A stretch of 64,000 bases of DNA, from NCBI RefSeq assembly GCF_041146795.1, contig NC_135180.1:39616794-39680793 (forward strand). The letters are read 5' to 3'. A program made the translations under genes and the position numbers. The notes under the pieces are model-generated. The model saw only the letters and a list, made by a program, of their open reading frames with translations, searched no databases and was not told the DNA's origin. The stretch comes from Maylandia zebra. Its lineage: Eukaryota; Chordata; Actinopteri; Cichliformes; Cichlidae. Positions 30,375 to 41,365 of the stretch are shown piece by piece (within the stretch, counting starts at the first letter, position 1; every line of letters begins with the position of its first letter).

Positions 30375-31319
30375 TAGGGAGCCCCGCAGGGGACATGGGA
30401 GAAAAAAAATTAAGACGGACTTTTGCGAGATCTCGCAAAAGTTTTAGCCGCATTCTTCGGAGGCCGCCAGCTCAAAGCCGACCGGGAGGTCAAGGCACGA
30501 TGTGCCGCGAGAGCGGTGTTCCTCCTGGCTGTAGTAGGTCTCGACCTCCCGTTAGCTTCGAGCTAGTGGGTGTCAGATCTCCGAAAACGTCGGAGCACTT
30601 TTGCAAATATGTGATGTCTTGTAAACCGAGCAGGTATCTGACGTTTACACAGCTACATTCACGCCTCAAAATATCTTAAAAGTGTATTTTGTGACCCAGA
30701 AAGAGTAAAATTACAACTAAGTAGCTGCCGCCATTGTTGGAATTCAACTTTTGCGAGCTCCCGAGTTTGTTTTGCAAGATCTCGGAAAAGTTTTGCGAGA
30801 TCCCGAGTTTGTTTTGCGAGATCTCACAAAAGTTTTGCGAGATCCCGAGTTTGTTTTGCGAGATCCCGAGTTTGTTTTGCGAGATCTCACAAAAGTTTTG
30901 CGAGATCCCGAGTTTGTTTTGCGAGATCCCGAGTTTGTTTTGCGAGATCCCGAGTTTGTTTTGCGAGATCCTGAGTTTGTTTTGCGAGATCTCACAAAAG
31001 TTTTGCGAGATCCCGAGTTTGTTTTGCGAGATCCCGAGTTTGTTTTGCGAGATCCCGAGTTTGTTTTGCGAGATCTCACAAAAGTTTTGCGAGATCTCGA
31101 GTTTGTTTTGCGAGATCTCACAAAAGTTTTGCGAGATCCCGAGTTTGTTTTGCGAGATCCCGAGTTTGTTTTGCGAGATCCCGAGTTTGTTTTGCGAGAT
31201 CTCGGAAAAGTTTTGCGAGATCCCGAGTTTGTTTTGCGAGATCTCGGAAAACAAACTCGGGATCTCGCAAAAGTCCGTCTTAATTTTTTTTTCTCCCAAG
31301 TCCCCTGCGGGGCTCCATA
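30375..31319. mobile_element. TIR element with internal 21-bp tandem array (945 bp)
   Basis: Ends are inverted repeats of about 60 bp: ggagccccgcaggggaca, gggagaaaaaaaattaagac and ggacttttgcgagatc at 30378-30435, with the complement at 31256-31316. gtatta stands on both sides (30369-30374 and 31320-31325). The left interior (30436-30748) is GC-rich and partly shared with the hAT element at 41916. The right half is the 21-bp array. No transposase. The class is uncertain because the flanking duplication is 6 bp. Confidence 0.8.
30749..31271. repeat. 24-unit 21-bp tandem array ending in an inverted unit
   Basis: Units of exactly 21 bp start TTTTGCGAGATC at 30749, 30770 and so on to 31232. Two main kinds alternate irregularly: type A ends CCGAGTTTG, type B ends TCACAAAAG. 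Positions 31251-31271 are an exact reverse complement of a type A unit, making a foldback with the array. Because 21 is a multiple of 3, all frames without an initial stop stay open, giving spurious ORFs of up to 228 codons on both strands. Confidence 0.95.
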
Positions 31320-31325
31320 GTATTA

Positions 31326-32485
31326 AAATACATGAATGAATTGATAACTTAGTCTGATGCATGTTTAAATTACACAGCCTAATGAAGCCTGAAGGACGCT
31401 GTCCAATTTTACATGGAAGCCATCAAGGGGGAGCCTAAAGGGGGGCATGCGGTGTACTAGACCATATTTCTTTCAAGGTGAAATTCTATTAAATAGTATC
31501 TAAATTAAATTGTGGTAATATTTAAAAATATAAAAATTAAAGCTTTTTTCAAAATCTAATAAAGCCATTAAAAATGTACACGGGCCAGTAAAACTCTGAG
31601 TCACTGACCTGAGGGATTTTAGGTTGGAAACAGAATTATTGTTAATATTAATGAAGGTATACACCATCATAACATTTGTTTTCAGCATCAAAGCACAGGG
31701 CAAACTTCCCAATGCTGACACACTCGCTTTTCTTCATTGCAGCCATCACATTCTCCTTTAAAGGACACGAACAGACTCAAACTCATTTATTCAGGCACAC
31801 ATTTAAACAAGCATGCACACATGTAAGAGTAAAGATTCATTTGTTGTGCCTTAGTCTAGGCTGCACATTTATCTTATCTTATTTGACCCTACTTGAAAGT
31901 ATTTATATATTTTTGCATTTAAGAAAATGTTTTATTTAAAAAATTGAATCTAATAATGACACGTGAATCCAAATGGGTTGTTTTGTTTCTTTTTGACAAA
32001 TGAGCAGTTAATTTTGAAAGACCTGTATTTTTTTTTAAATTAATCAATTACTAAAATAATTGATAATTGCAGTCCTACTATGAACCACTAAAAATATTTT
32101 TAAGAAAGCACAGTAAAATGTAGGACGACGACCATGCAACATTCAGCATTTATTTGTTTGTTTGTCTGCCAATAATAAGACATGAATATTAACCAGTGTG
32201 ACCTTTCATAATGAGGTCACACTGCTGTGGGCGTCTTCTAAACGTTTTAAAGAAGCCTAAGCAGAGTTTCAGCGGCTCCAGCAGGCTGAAGCTGACTCAG
32301 ACTCACTGAACGTTTCAGGCTTTGAGTTGTAAGTTGTGACTGGTTGTTGTTTCAAATTGGGCTTCAAATTTTAGTTCTACGTCATGCGAAACAAACACAA
32401 GTTTGAAAGAGCTGCCTCACAGCTTCCAGTCAAGTCAACACCAAAATGTAAAGAACTGTTTTTTCGTGTGAACAATAGTAACTGA
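31326..32485. other. Upstream region of OR3; no gene
   Basis: AT-rich. No coding similarity, no repeat that I could match. The OR3 promoter should lie here or beyond. Confidence 0.4.
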
Positions 32486-33430
32486 ATGAAAACAAGGCTC
32501 ATGAAAAATTCCACACAGCTTTCAGATTTCATACTTGGTGCCTACTTTGACGGTGGGACTTTCAGGTACTTATATTTCACTATTGTCATGTCTCTGTATG
32601 TGTTTATATTTGGATCTAATCTCCTGCTGATTGTGGTTATCTGTGTGAACAGAAGCTTACATGAACCTATGTACATGTTTCTGTGCAGCCTGTTTGTGAA
32701 TGAGCTGTATGGTAGCACAGGGCTGTTTCCGTCCCTCCTGGTTCAGATCCTCTCTGATGTTCACACTGTTTCTGCTCCTCTCTGCTTCCTGCAGGTTTTC
32801 TCTGTCTACTCTTATGGAAGTATAGAGTTTTTAAACTTAGCAGTCATGTCGTATGACAGGTATCTTGCTATCTGTTGTCCTCTGCAATACAACAAACTGA
32901 TGACATCTAACAAAGTTACTAAACTCATTGTAGCGGTATGGTCACCACCACTTCTTGTGAATTTCCTGACACTGCCTTTGATCGTTCCTTTAAAACGGTG
33001 TGGAAACATTATAAACAAAGTGTACTGTGACAACCATTCCATCGTGAAGCTGGCCTGCTCTGACACCACACTGAATAACATCTATGGACTCACTGTTAGT
33101 GCCTTGTCAGTCTTTGGGCCTTTAATTGTAATCCTGTACACCTACATGAGGATCCTGAAAGTCTGTTTTTCTGGATCCAAACAGACTCGACAGAAAGCCG
33201 TCAGCACCTGCACGCCTCACCTCGCTTCTCTGCTCAACTTCTCCTTTGGAGCCTGCTTTGAAATACTGCAGAGCAGATTTAACATGAACAGTTCACCAAA
33301 TATGTTGAGGATATTTCTATCACTTTACTTTCTGACATGCCCACCGCTCTTCAACCCTTTAATGTATGGACTGAATCTCTCCAAAATCCGTGTAACATGT
33401 AAAAATCTTATAACACATATAATTTGTTAG
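32486..33430 (+). CDS. Odorant receptor OR3 (class A GPCR, 314 aa)
   Basis: Intact single-exon fish odorant receptor of a different subfamily from OR1/OR2. Motifs: N-glycosylation NST (8-10), CVNRSLHEPMYMFLCSL from TM1 to TM2, NELYGSTGLFPSLLVQ, MSYDRYLAICCPLQY at the end of TM3, cysteine-rich loop 2 (KRCGNIINKVYCDN, KLACSDTTLNN), KAVSTCTPHLASL before TM6 and FNPLMYGLNLSKIR at TM7/C-terminus. The ATG at 32486 is the first in frame. The Met at 32501 aligns with the start of the paralogue OR4 (MINTTQ) and may be the true one. Length is normal. Paralogue of OR4 (40439-41365), in the opposite orientation. It resembles delta-type teleost receptors, by recollection only. Confidence 0.94.
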   Translation: MKTRLMKNSTQLSDFILGAYFDGGTFRYLYFTIVMSLYVFIFGSNLLLIVVICVNRSLHEPMYMFLCSLFVNELYGSTGLFPSLLVQILSDVHTVSAPLCFLQVFSVYSYGSIEFLNLAVMSYDRYLAICCPLQYNKLMTSNKVTKLIVAVWSPPLLVNFLTLPLIVPLKRCGNIINKVYCDNHSIVKLACSDTTLNNIYGLTVSALSVFGPLIVILYTYMRILKVCFSGSKQTRQKAVSTCTPHLASLLNFSFGACFEILQSRFNMNSSPNMLRIFLSLYFLTCPPLFNPLMYGLNLSKIRVTCKNLITHIIC

Positions 33431-34215
33431 TATGAACTAATACATTTTGAGATTTTTCTTTATGTTATTGGACCATTTTATCTAACTGTGTAAGTTTATA
33501 GTGTATTATAGTATATAATATACTATTATAAGTGCTATTAGTATATTTACTCATACTGAACTCCAACCTGATTTAGTTTTGCTAATACAAACTCAGAATT
33601 TATTGTACTAAAGTGAAGCTGTATGAAACTTCTGTGTATAACTTTAAATTGTTTATAGGGTCAACAAAATTTAAAAGCATTTTTTTCACAGTCCTGGTGA
33701 CACATTTTTAAAAGATATATTTTTACAAAATGACTCCTGAGTTCATCAAAATATATTTTAAACCTATATTAAAATGTATGTTTTCTCCTTTAATCCTTCC
33801 TGTCGTGTTCGATTTACAACTTAAAACACCCATAAATATTGTGTTTTACATCTGATTGCCCCAAGGCCTTATGACATCCTCCACACTATGCACTTGAACA
33901 TATAAAAGTGACCAGCACCTCTTTCAGTGAATTTTGAGTGTTTTAATCAACTTTGTTACACCTGTGGTGTTCCCAGTCAAAAGTGATCGCCATAGGAAAT
34001 GAATGGGAATGAATGGGAGTGGACAGTCAGAGGAGAAGAAGCACGTTGGATTTTCATGAGTAAAGCTGCACTACCACTGGCATCTGGGGAAGAGAACACC
34101 ATTGGGACTTTTTCACATTTAGAACTGTTTTTGGGGCACTGTAAATAAAATGTACTGTGTCCAGTCAATGAGAGACCGATGCCTGGGTCCTTTCTTCCCG
34201 CTAACCTTGACATTT
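33431..34215. other. 3' flank of OR3; no gene
   Basis: AT-rich sequence without coding similarity. aatgggaatgaatgggagtg near 34003 is a small simple duplication. Confidence 0.35.
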
Positions 34216-34800
34216 CAGGGCTCTAGAGTGAGACCAATTTTTCAATGGTGCGACTAAAAAACATCCTAGTTCGCACCGGTGAGACCAACTGTTTGAGTAA
34301 AGAAAAAAAAAAGGAAAAGTTTCCGCAACTCTGAAAGTCTCCGTGTGGTCAACCACAGACACACATTATGCCCCTATCGTGGTCTAAACCAATCAGATAT
34401 AGTCAAGGGCGGGACCTCTCTGATTGGCTGTGGTCCAGTTGAAAGTGCAGGTGGATAGAGAGAGGTGAGTAGCTTGAATGAAGCGATAAAGCTCAAAAAC
34501 TATTTCAACAACCACCAAACAGCAAATAAGAGCAGGTAAACGGGTTCCACACAAAGACGTAAACACAGAGCGGACCGACGCCTCAGAATCAGCGTTCTCT
34601 TTCTCGGCTTTCTCACCTGACGGACCGTACACGGACACACCGTCGGGGCTGAAAGCCGACAGCTCACTGATTCTGATGTGTCGGCGGGTCCGCACTTTGT
34701 GTTTACGTCTTTTTTGCGCTAGAAAAGTGCACATGTAAAACTGCGGTTTTAAGTGACGCGGTTGAAAAACAAGTTGGCAAAAAGTTGGTCTAGAGCCCTG
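34216..34800. mobile_element. hAT-like MITE (585 bp)
   Basis: Ends CAGGGCTCTAGAGTGAGACC and AAAGTTGGTCTAGAGCCCTG are inverted repeats (CAGGGCTCTAGA core). The expected 8-bp duplication is not exact: only cattt is shared by the flanks (34211-34215 and 34801-34805). A 139-codon antisense frame here has no known motif and is not called as a gene. Confidence 0.65.
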
Positions 34801-35036
34801 CATTTGAGCCACATGTTCAAAAATGAGGAAAAGTTTAGTATGAAGTTTTAATAGTAGTAGTATAAGCTTTGCTCAGTAACTGAGCATTCCTGATGAACCT
34901 CTTTCTACACAATCATGTTTAACTAGTTCAGCCATGAGCTCATAACCCCCCCACCCCCCGCCCACACAGGAAAGACATTGAATAAAATATTTCTGGTGGC
35001 CTTCAGTGGATAAAGATGTGTGTCATGAACCAACAG
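34707..35036. repeat. 330-bp segment duplicated at 43182-43511 (donor-like copy)
   Basis: About 99% identical (two differences seen: aactgagc/aattgagc and cagtggat/cagtagat) and same orientation as 43182-43511. It includes the last 94 bp of the hAT MITE and 236 bp of its flank, so this locus looks like the source. Confidence 0.95.
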
Positions 35037-35659
35037 GTTCGCCCAGGAAAGTGGACCCAAAAGTGCAGACAAACACGGGCGAGGAATGCTTACAGTGACA
35101 TTTATTTAAAAAAGGTGGTCTAAAGTGACGAGGGGGCCCAAAAAGGCTGGTTGCAGGAACGAGGAAGAGGTCAGAGAGCCGAGGGAATATTCTGTAACAG
35201 AGGGAGAGGTAGTTAAAATCGGAAGAGAAAACTAGAGCTTAATAACTAGAAACTGGAGAATAGTTCGCTTTACTGTGCCAGTCTGGGTTAGTATCACTGA
35301 GGGGAGGGGAGAGAGGTCCGTGGAAAGCATCTGGAGGCTCTCAAGCTGAAGCGTGGAGGTTAGAGAGCAGGCGGGCGAACAGGCTGGGAGACAGGGACTG
35401 TCCCAGTAAGGTGAAGCCAGGGTTGAAAGTCCGCTGAATGAAGGGAAGACAGGAATTACTCCAAGAGATAAATCACACAAGGAAAACCACAAAGGGAAAC
35501 GTCATTTACCACCGAGAAGAGTAGAACAAACTGGCGAGGAGGAGCCGGTTGAGTCAGCTGAAGTAGGTCTCCCACTGATTGCTCGCAGCCGAGGCTCAGT
35601 TGAAGCACTGAAAGGGATGGCTCAGCAGCCACAGAAGGAAACCCCCTCCATGTACTCCC
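35037..35659 (-). repeat. Probable LTR-type sequence, unresolved
   Basis: tgtcatgaacc at 35021, then gtggacccaaaagtgcagac and a T-rich tract (acatttatttaaa), recall an antisense Gypsy LTR. The other end is not found. No gene. Confidence 0.35.
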
Positions 35660-36208
35660 ACGGACCAGGACAGCGTGAGAGAATATGTTTCAGCCTGCAC
35701 CACTTGTGCCCAAATTAAGCGCCAAGCTCTACCATCTTGTGGTCTCCCGCAGCCACTCACAGTCCCACGCAGGCCCTGGTCTCACGTCACACTTGACTTT
35801 GTGACCAGTTTACCTCCTTCAAATGGCAAGATAGTAATTCTCGATATAGTTGACATGTTTTTCAAGGCCGGTGATTTCCTAGCCCTACAAAAGATTCCCA
35901 CAAAGACAGCTAATCTTATGGTGGAACATGTTTTGGTGCTCCATGAACTCCCTTTAAAAATGGTGTCAGATCGTGGTCCCCAGTTGGGGTCTCAAGTGTG
36001 GAGGACTTTCTGTAGCACGCTGGGCGCTAAGGTTCGTTTGAGCTCTGTGCTCTATCCCATAATCCTCCTTCTAACACACGTGCCCAGGGTAGACTATGTC
36101 TTTTTGAAGCCTCCCTCGAGTACCAGACTTCATGTTTCCAGCTGTGGAGCAGGACCTGGGCTTTCCCTCCATCCATCATCTACAAAAGATTAACTGAGTA
36201 TGGGAATG
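35660..36208 (+). pseudogene. Ty3/Gypsy integrase fragment
   Basis: Frame opens with VSACTTCAQIKRQALPSCGL (the second half of the zinc-binding domain), then PWSHVTLDFVTSLPPSNGKI (first catalytic Asp) and LPLKMVSDRGPQLGSQVWRT (second Asp). The Glu region is lost: a deletion and frame change near 36060 lead to a later segment resembling the C-terminal part (LFEASLEYQ in another frame). Non-functional. A few more codons of the same element follow the hAT insertion, at 36922-36983. Confidence 0.8.
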
Positions 36209-36216
36209 CACCAGGG

Positions 36217-36913
36217 TAGGGCTGCTCGATATAACGATTTAAATCGGATGATGATATAAAAATGTCTATCGTTTCATTTCACGCTAACGTTTGTTTCGTG
36301 GTGTCGCAAAATAAGCTGTTTACGGCAATATTTGTTCATGGTTTTGATGGTCACTGTAGTTATTATTAATTTCTTAAAGTTCTCTCTTTCTCTTATATTT
36401 TATATAACCACTACGGACGCACAAGCCCCTGTTTTTATGCGTTGTGGTTAGCAACAACGATGGTAGCACCACCGTGTGTCCGGTTGTTTATTTTCCACGT
36501 AAACCTTTCACAATAAAGCTTAAGATCCTGTTGAGACTTTTCAAAATAAACTGAATCACGTGAAAGAGCAGATTATTTACGGATGAGAAGTAAAAAAGAG
36601 CCGCCAGGTGCTAAAAAATAAACCTTAGACGCAAACGTTAGAACAGCTTTTCCCCGCAGCACGCCGTGTAATAAATACTCACAAAGAAAACGGCGCCGTT
36701 ACAACTTATGTCTAAAAATGTATCGTTTCATGCATCGGTTAAAACACTCGACTCCAGCTACACGACGCGCAGCTGGAAACACTTCACACAAGTTGAGCTG
36801 CCCGAGATTCACAGAATTTACAGGAAATGTTACATTTTTGTGATTTATATCGTTATCGGACGATAGAATTCTTATATCGGGATATGAGATTTTGGTCATA
36901 TCGCACAGCCCTA
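36217..36913. mobile_element. hAT MITE (697 bp) with 8-bp target duplication
   Basis: caccaggg at 36209-36216 and 36914-36921 flank an insert with ends TAGGGCTGCTCGATAT and ATATCGCACAGCCCTA. The 8-bp duplication and TAGGGCTG ends fit hAT. No transposase frame. Inserted in the Gypsy integrase. Confidence 0.9.
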
Positions 36914-36992
36914 CACCAGGGTACTGTGGCAACGCACGGCTGAGCAGAACCATTACCTGCCAGATCGGAGGGACCCTGGCCTCATGGTACAC

Positions 36993-38375
36993 CCTGAGGT
37001 GACCCTGAATCCTCCCTTAGTTATGCTGCAATAGACGTAGGCTGACGGGGGATTCCCATGATGCATTGAGTTTTTCCTTTCCAGTCACCTTTCTCACTCA
37101 CTATGTATTAACAGACCTCTTTGCATTGAATCATATCTGTTATTAATCTCTGTCTCTCTTCCACAGCATGTCTTTATCCTGTCTTCCTTCTCTCACCCCA
37201 ACCAATCACAGCAGATGGCCCCGCCCCTCCCTGAGCCTGGTTCTGCCGGAGGTTTCTTCCTGTTAAAAGGGAGTTTTTCCTTCCCACTGTTGCCAAAGTG
37301 CTGCTCATAGGGGGTCATATGCAGTGTTGGGGAGTAACGGAATACATGTACTGCCGTTACGTATTTAAAATACAAAATATGAGTAACTGTATTCTGTTAC
37401 AGTTACCGTTTAAAAAGGTGGTATTCAGAATACAGTTACTTTGTTGAAATAAATGGATTACACTGCGGTACTTTCCTGTTTCATTTTGTCGCGGGTCAGG
37501 ACTGTTTGGGTTTTGTTTGACAGCTACGTTCTTTCGTTCCAGGCGGCAGCGTTACGGTTGCCATGGTTACAGGGCGACGCTCTCTCTCTCTCTGTGACTG
37601 TGTGTTTCCTGGGTGAGAGAGGCCTTTTCGTTGTTGTTGTTGTTGTTGTTGTGCTAAGCTAACAGGCAGAATGCTACAAGCATAGCTCTAAAGAATGTAG
37701 CATCATGGGCAGTGTAGTCCGTGCTGCAGGGAGAATGGACTGCCATACACGTTATGTGTCTGTGAGCGAGGAGGAAGAAAAAGGCGAGTGGAAAGGTACG
37801 AGTTGTCATCGAGGAAAAACGGGAGCTGGAAGCATGTAAATATAATAATAACCACTGCAGCCAAGAAGAGAGCCTGACGAGCCCAGTTGTAAGTAAGCTA
37901 TTAAGACTCGACTGTACACCGTGTTCCTGTTTTCCTCCGAAAACAATAAGTTCTGTTGGAGCAGCCTTTCAACGCCTCTCTCTGTCTCAAAGTTGACCCA
38001 CACAACAAAGTAAAGCTATTTTTCGGCTACGAGCCGACAGGGACCCCGCCGTATTAGTCAGAGGTCCCTTTACTACAGTTCGGAGTCGCGGACCTTCAGT
38101 AATAGTAATAAATCACACAGCAATAGTACATTCAGCATGATAATATATTAAGTAATCCAAAGTATACAGAATACGTTACTCTCATTGAGTAACGTAACGG
38201 AATACGTTACAGAATACAGTATTCTGTAATCTGTAATGGAATACATTTTAAAAGTAACCTTCCCAACACTGGTCATATGATTGTTGGGTTTTTCTCTGTA
38301 TCTATGAAGCGCCTTGAGGCGACTTATGTTGTGATTTGGCGCTATATAAATAAAATTGAATTGAAATTGAATTGA
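36993..38375 (+). mobile_element. L2-like LINE 3' end with 9-bp target duplication
   Basis: atggtacac occurs at 36984-36992 and 38376-38384. The insert holds the LINE 3'UTR (cttagttatgctgcaatag, gaggtttcttcctgttaaaa) and ends gcgccttgaggcgac, gatttggcgctatataaata, aaattgaattg. A hAT MITE sits inside. It is 5' truncated with no ORF, and it defines the tail family seen at 8265, 9776 and 11440. Confidence 0.88.
37322..38271. mobile_element. hAT MITE (950 bp) inside the L2 tail
   Basis: gtcatatg at 37314-37321 and 38272-38279 flank ends CAGTGTTGGGGAGTAACG and GTAACCTTCCCAACACTG. Subterminal sequence is rich in ATTC(T)GTTAC words. Includes a (GTT)n microsatellite at 37629-37652. No transposase. 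Confidence 0.92.
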
Positions 38376-38384
38376 ATGGTACAC

Positions 38385-40438
38385 ACAGTGTCAGAAGGTC
38401 TGGATGTCTGCAAAGGTTATTGTACTGCCTCTGCTATGGTTGGGTAGTCAGCTAAACTCCTTCCCCACATCAAGACTCTGATGACACGATTCCCGGTTCA
38501 CAGGTTTATTGACACAGGGAAAGGTGAAACTGTAACAAACCACAATGCTACCAAAGGCATAGGATGTATGTGGATGCCACTGGATTTATCTGGCTAAGGC
38601 CACCATGCTGCACATGCCTTCTCCTTAATTCACAGACTTACTTTCTGTTTACCGACGACATCATGTCCTATTACAGACTACAGGTTTTAAGGTGGCACCA
38701 GAGAGTTACAATTGCATATTTAAACATTTACCAAATCCAAGAAAACAGTCTACCTTAAAAACTTTTGATATCAGAACAGTTATCACTTTAAATCTATTTT
38801 CTAGGAAATTAGCCCTCCGGCTCATATGAAACATCAGTGCTTAGTCCTACAGCGTTTAGTCTCAAACTGACTGCGTCTCTGAAATTCGTCCTACAGTCCA
38901 CATGTCCCAGATTAAGCCTTTCAGGTGCTCTTCCCTTACAGTCATCTTCTTGTGCATTAATCCTTTGCACTCACAGTTTTTTTTAAAGAGTTTTTACAAG
39001 AATTAGCTTATTCCTCCACAGTGTGTGACAAAATCATGCTTTACAAAGGAGTTTTCTTTCTCTAGGCAATATCAAAGCAAGTTGCTTAACTGCAATTTAA
39101 AAAAAAAAGAGTCCTGTAAGACTTTCTGTATTTTTTTTACATGTATGACCAAAAATACTCTTTGATTTTCAAATGGTAAATGTACTGCCTCTTATACAGC
39201 CCCTTTGTACTCTAACTAAGCCCACAAAGGGTTTTACACAACTTGCCTCGTTCAGTCATGAACACCTATTCACACAAGCACCTCTTTCTATGTTCTTTCT
39301 ATCATAAGTGAGTTCTGACATTTCCACCAGTCTTGAAATAGACAAAAACAGAACTGAATGACAGCATGCACACTTAGACATTTATTGGAGAAGATGATGT
39401 GATATTATATGATAGAATAATAATAATATAATATATATTATTATCTGTAAGTGAGCTCATCCATCTATTAAACATTCTCACAATAACTCCTGCACATAAT
39501 CTTTAGCACACTGCAGATGGACAAAGGGCAGACAGTGTTCTTTGTCCAGAGACATTGCTTTCTCCATACAGCACTGCCATGGACACCAGTGCTGTTCAGA
39601 TCTCTCTTAAAGCTGGATCTATGAACAGTGGGCAAGAGGGAGGCCTTATCTTCTTAGGAATTACTCAAGGTTCGTCTTTACATCCACCAGGTGACTGGAA
39701 ACCCTTCTGAGAATTTGATTACCATTTTTTAAACACCCCAATAAAAAAATCTTCTCACATTTGAAAATGTAATATCATCTACTTTTGTAAACTTTCCCTA
39801 TTAAGCAGACAGTTAAGAGTGACACTAGTGGATGTTGAGAGATTAAGGAGTGAACATTCAGGATGAGACTAGCAATGATGTAACCACAGACTGAGTTAAA
39901 TGCAGCTGTGAGTTGAGTGTTTAAAGTAGCTACCAGTGGGAGTAAAGGATACTGCTGGTTAGGCCATGATAAAGTTGATAAACAAATAATAAGGTTACTT
40001 AGGCAACTAACGCCTCGCATGTTTACTACTAATTGTCAGTCAAAACATGATGAGCAAACAGCAATTTACTTTATGTTTGTATTTTAGAGTTTGTTGCTAA
40101 GTCTCTCCTATGAGGATAATGATAGCCTTGAATTTCCTCTTTTTGAATTTCCACTGACTGTGGCTTAAAGTTCAAACTCTTCAAAGATACCTTTGCACAT
40201 TTAAATCCTGTGGAGTAATGCTATGTCCAAGTTACTCAGAAATCAGATTTTTCATAGTACGATACATTTTCTCAAAGATTGCCGTGAAGATCTAACTTCA
40301 TTCAGTGTGCTAAAAATGATCAGGACATGTAAAATACTGATTGCAATGCTGTCTCGTATACTAAAGTACAGACATGGAACATGCATTAGGCACTAAATGT
40401 ACATTAATGGGTAAACTGGGATGACAAAGTACACACAA
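38385..40438. other. Intergenic; one worn SINE-like repeat
   Basis: About 39172-39310 (aaatggtaaatgtactgcct through cacaagcacctctttctatg) resembles a common fish short repeat with a gcgctttacacaac-like core. Elsewhere AT-rich, with no coding similarity. Part of this is the 3' flank of OR4. Confidence 0.35.
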
Positions 40439-41365
40439 CTATTTTATGTTTGTTATCAGACTTTTACAGATGTTGCGGATTTTGGTCATTTTCAGGCCGT
40501 ACATCACAGGATTGAAGAGCGGCTGGCATGTAAGAAAATATAATGATAAAAATATGCGCAGCATGTTTGGCACATTTTTCATATTAAATCTGCTCTGTAA
40601 AATTTCAAAGCTGGCTCCAAAGGAAAAGTTCAATATGGAAGCCAGGTGAGGCGTGCAGGTACTGATAGCCTTCTGTCTCGTCTGATCAGAACCAGAAAAA
40701 CAAACCAGCAGAATCTTCATGTAGGTGTAAAGAATGAAAAGCAAAGCACCAAAGATCATGCTAAAAGTAGCAAGGAGGCCATACAAGTTGATCACAGTGG
40801 TGTCTGAGCATGCCAACTTCACAACAGAGTGTGTGTCACAGTATACTTTATAAATTGTGTTTCCACACAGCTGCAAACGTGAGGTCAAATATAATAAGGG
40901 AGCCATTGCAAAACAAGGATAGAACCACGTTGCAGCTATAAGTATGGCGATTTTTTTTGATGTCATATGTGTGTTGTATTGCAGAGGACAGCAGATAGCA
41001 AGGTACCTGTCGTAAGACATGATGGCTAAATTTAAATATTCTACAGCCCCATATATATGAACACAGAAAACCTGCAGGAAACAGATACCGGTAGAAACAG
41101 TGTGAACATCAGAGAGGATCTGAACCAGGAGGGACGGAAACAGCCCTGTACTACCATACAGCTCATTCATAAACAGGCTGCACAGAAACATGTACATAGG
41201 TTCATGTAAGCTTCTGTTCACACAGATAACCACAATCAGCAGGACATTGGAACCTACAATGAAAAAATATAAAGCAAGAATAACAAAGAAGCACAAGTTA
41301 GTTACATGTCCTGTGTCAAAATAGCCAGTAAGGGTGAAAAAGGAGACCTGTGTGGTGTTTATCAT
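40439..41365 (-). CDS. Odorant receptor OR4 (class A GPCR, 308 aa)
   Basis: Intact single-exon receptor, closest in the window to OR3. It starts MINTTQVSFFTLTGYF with glycosylation site NTT (3-5). NRSLHEPMYMFLCSL, NELYGSTGLFPSLLVQ and MSYDRYLAICCPLQY are shared with OR3. Extracellular loop 2 carries LQLCGNTIYKVYCDTHS and KLACSDTTV. KAISTCTPHLASI precedes TM6 and FNPVMYGLKMTKIR ends TM7. Seven hydrophobic segments and normal length. The start ATG is the only upstream Met in frame near the expected position. It differs from OR3 mostly in TM3-TM5. Likely expressed in olfactory sensory neurons, by family knowledge. Confidence 0.94.
   Translation of the reverse strand: MINTTQVSFFTLTGYFDTGHVTNLCFFVILALYFFIVGSNVLLIVVICVNRSLHEPMYMFLCSLFMNELYGSTGLFPSLLVQILSDVHTVSTGICFLQVFCVHIYGAVEYLNLAIMSYDRYLAICCPLQYNTHMTSKKIAILIAATWFYPCFAMAPLLYLTSRLQLCGNTIYKVYCDTHSVVKLACSDTTVINLYGLLATFSMIFGALLFILYTYMKILLVCFSGSDQTRQKAISTCTPHLASILNFSFGASFEILQSRFNMKNVPNMLRIFLSLYFLTCQPLFNPVMYGLKMTKIRNICKSLITNIK

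Noticed and set aside
30749-31271. CRISPR-like array
   Set aside because: The units are directly adjacent with no unique spacers, and the setting is a vertebrate genome.
30676-31362. Long overlapping ORFs of 125-228 codons on both strands (ISQNKLG- and SRKTNSG-type repeats)
   Set aside because: They are products of the 21-bp array (7 codons per unit) with no stop in the unit. Several frames are open on both strands, with no start context and no homology.
34393-34812. 139-codon antisense ORF with a hydrophobic stretch
   Set aside because: It covers most of a hAT MITE and part of its flank. Its only match in the window is the duplicated 330-bp piece. No domain.
37628-37652. (GTT)n run as a regulatory element
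   Set aside because: A simple microsatellite inside a hAT MITE.
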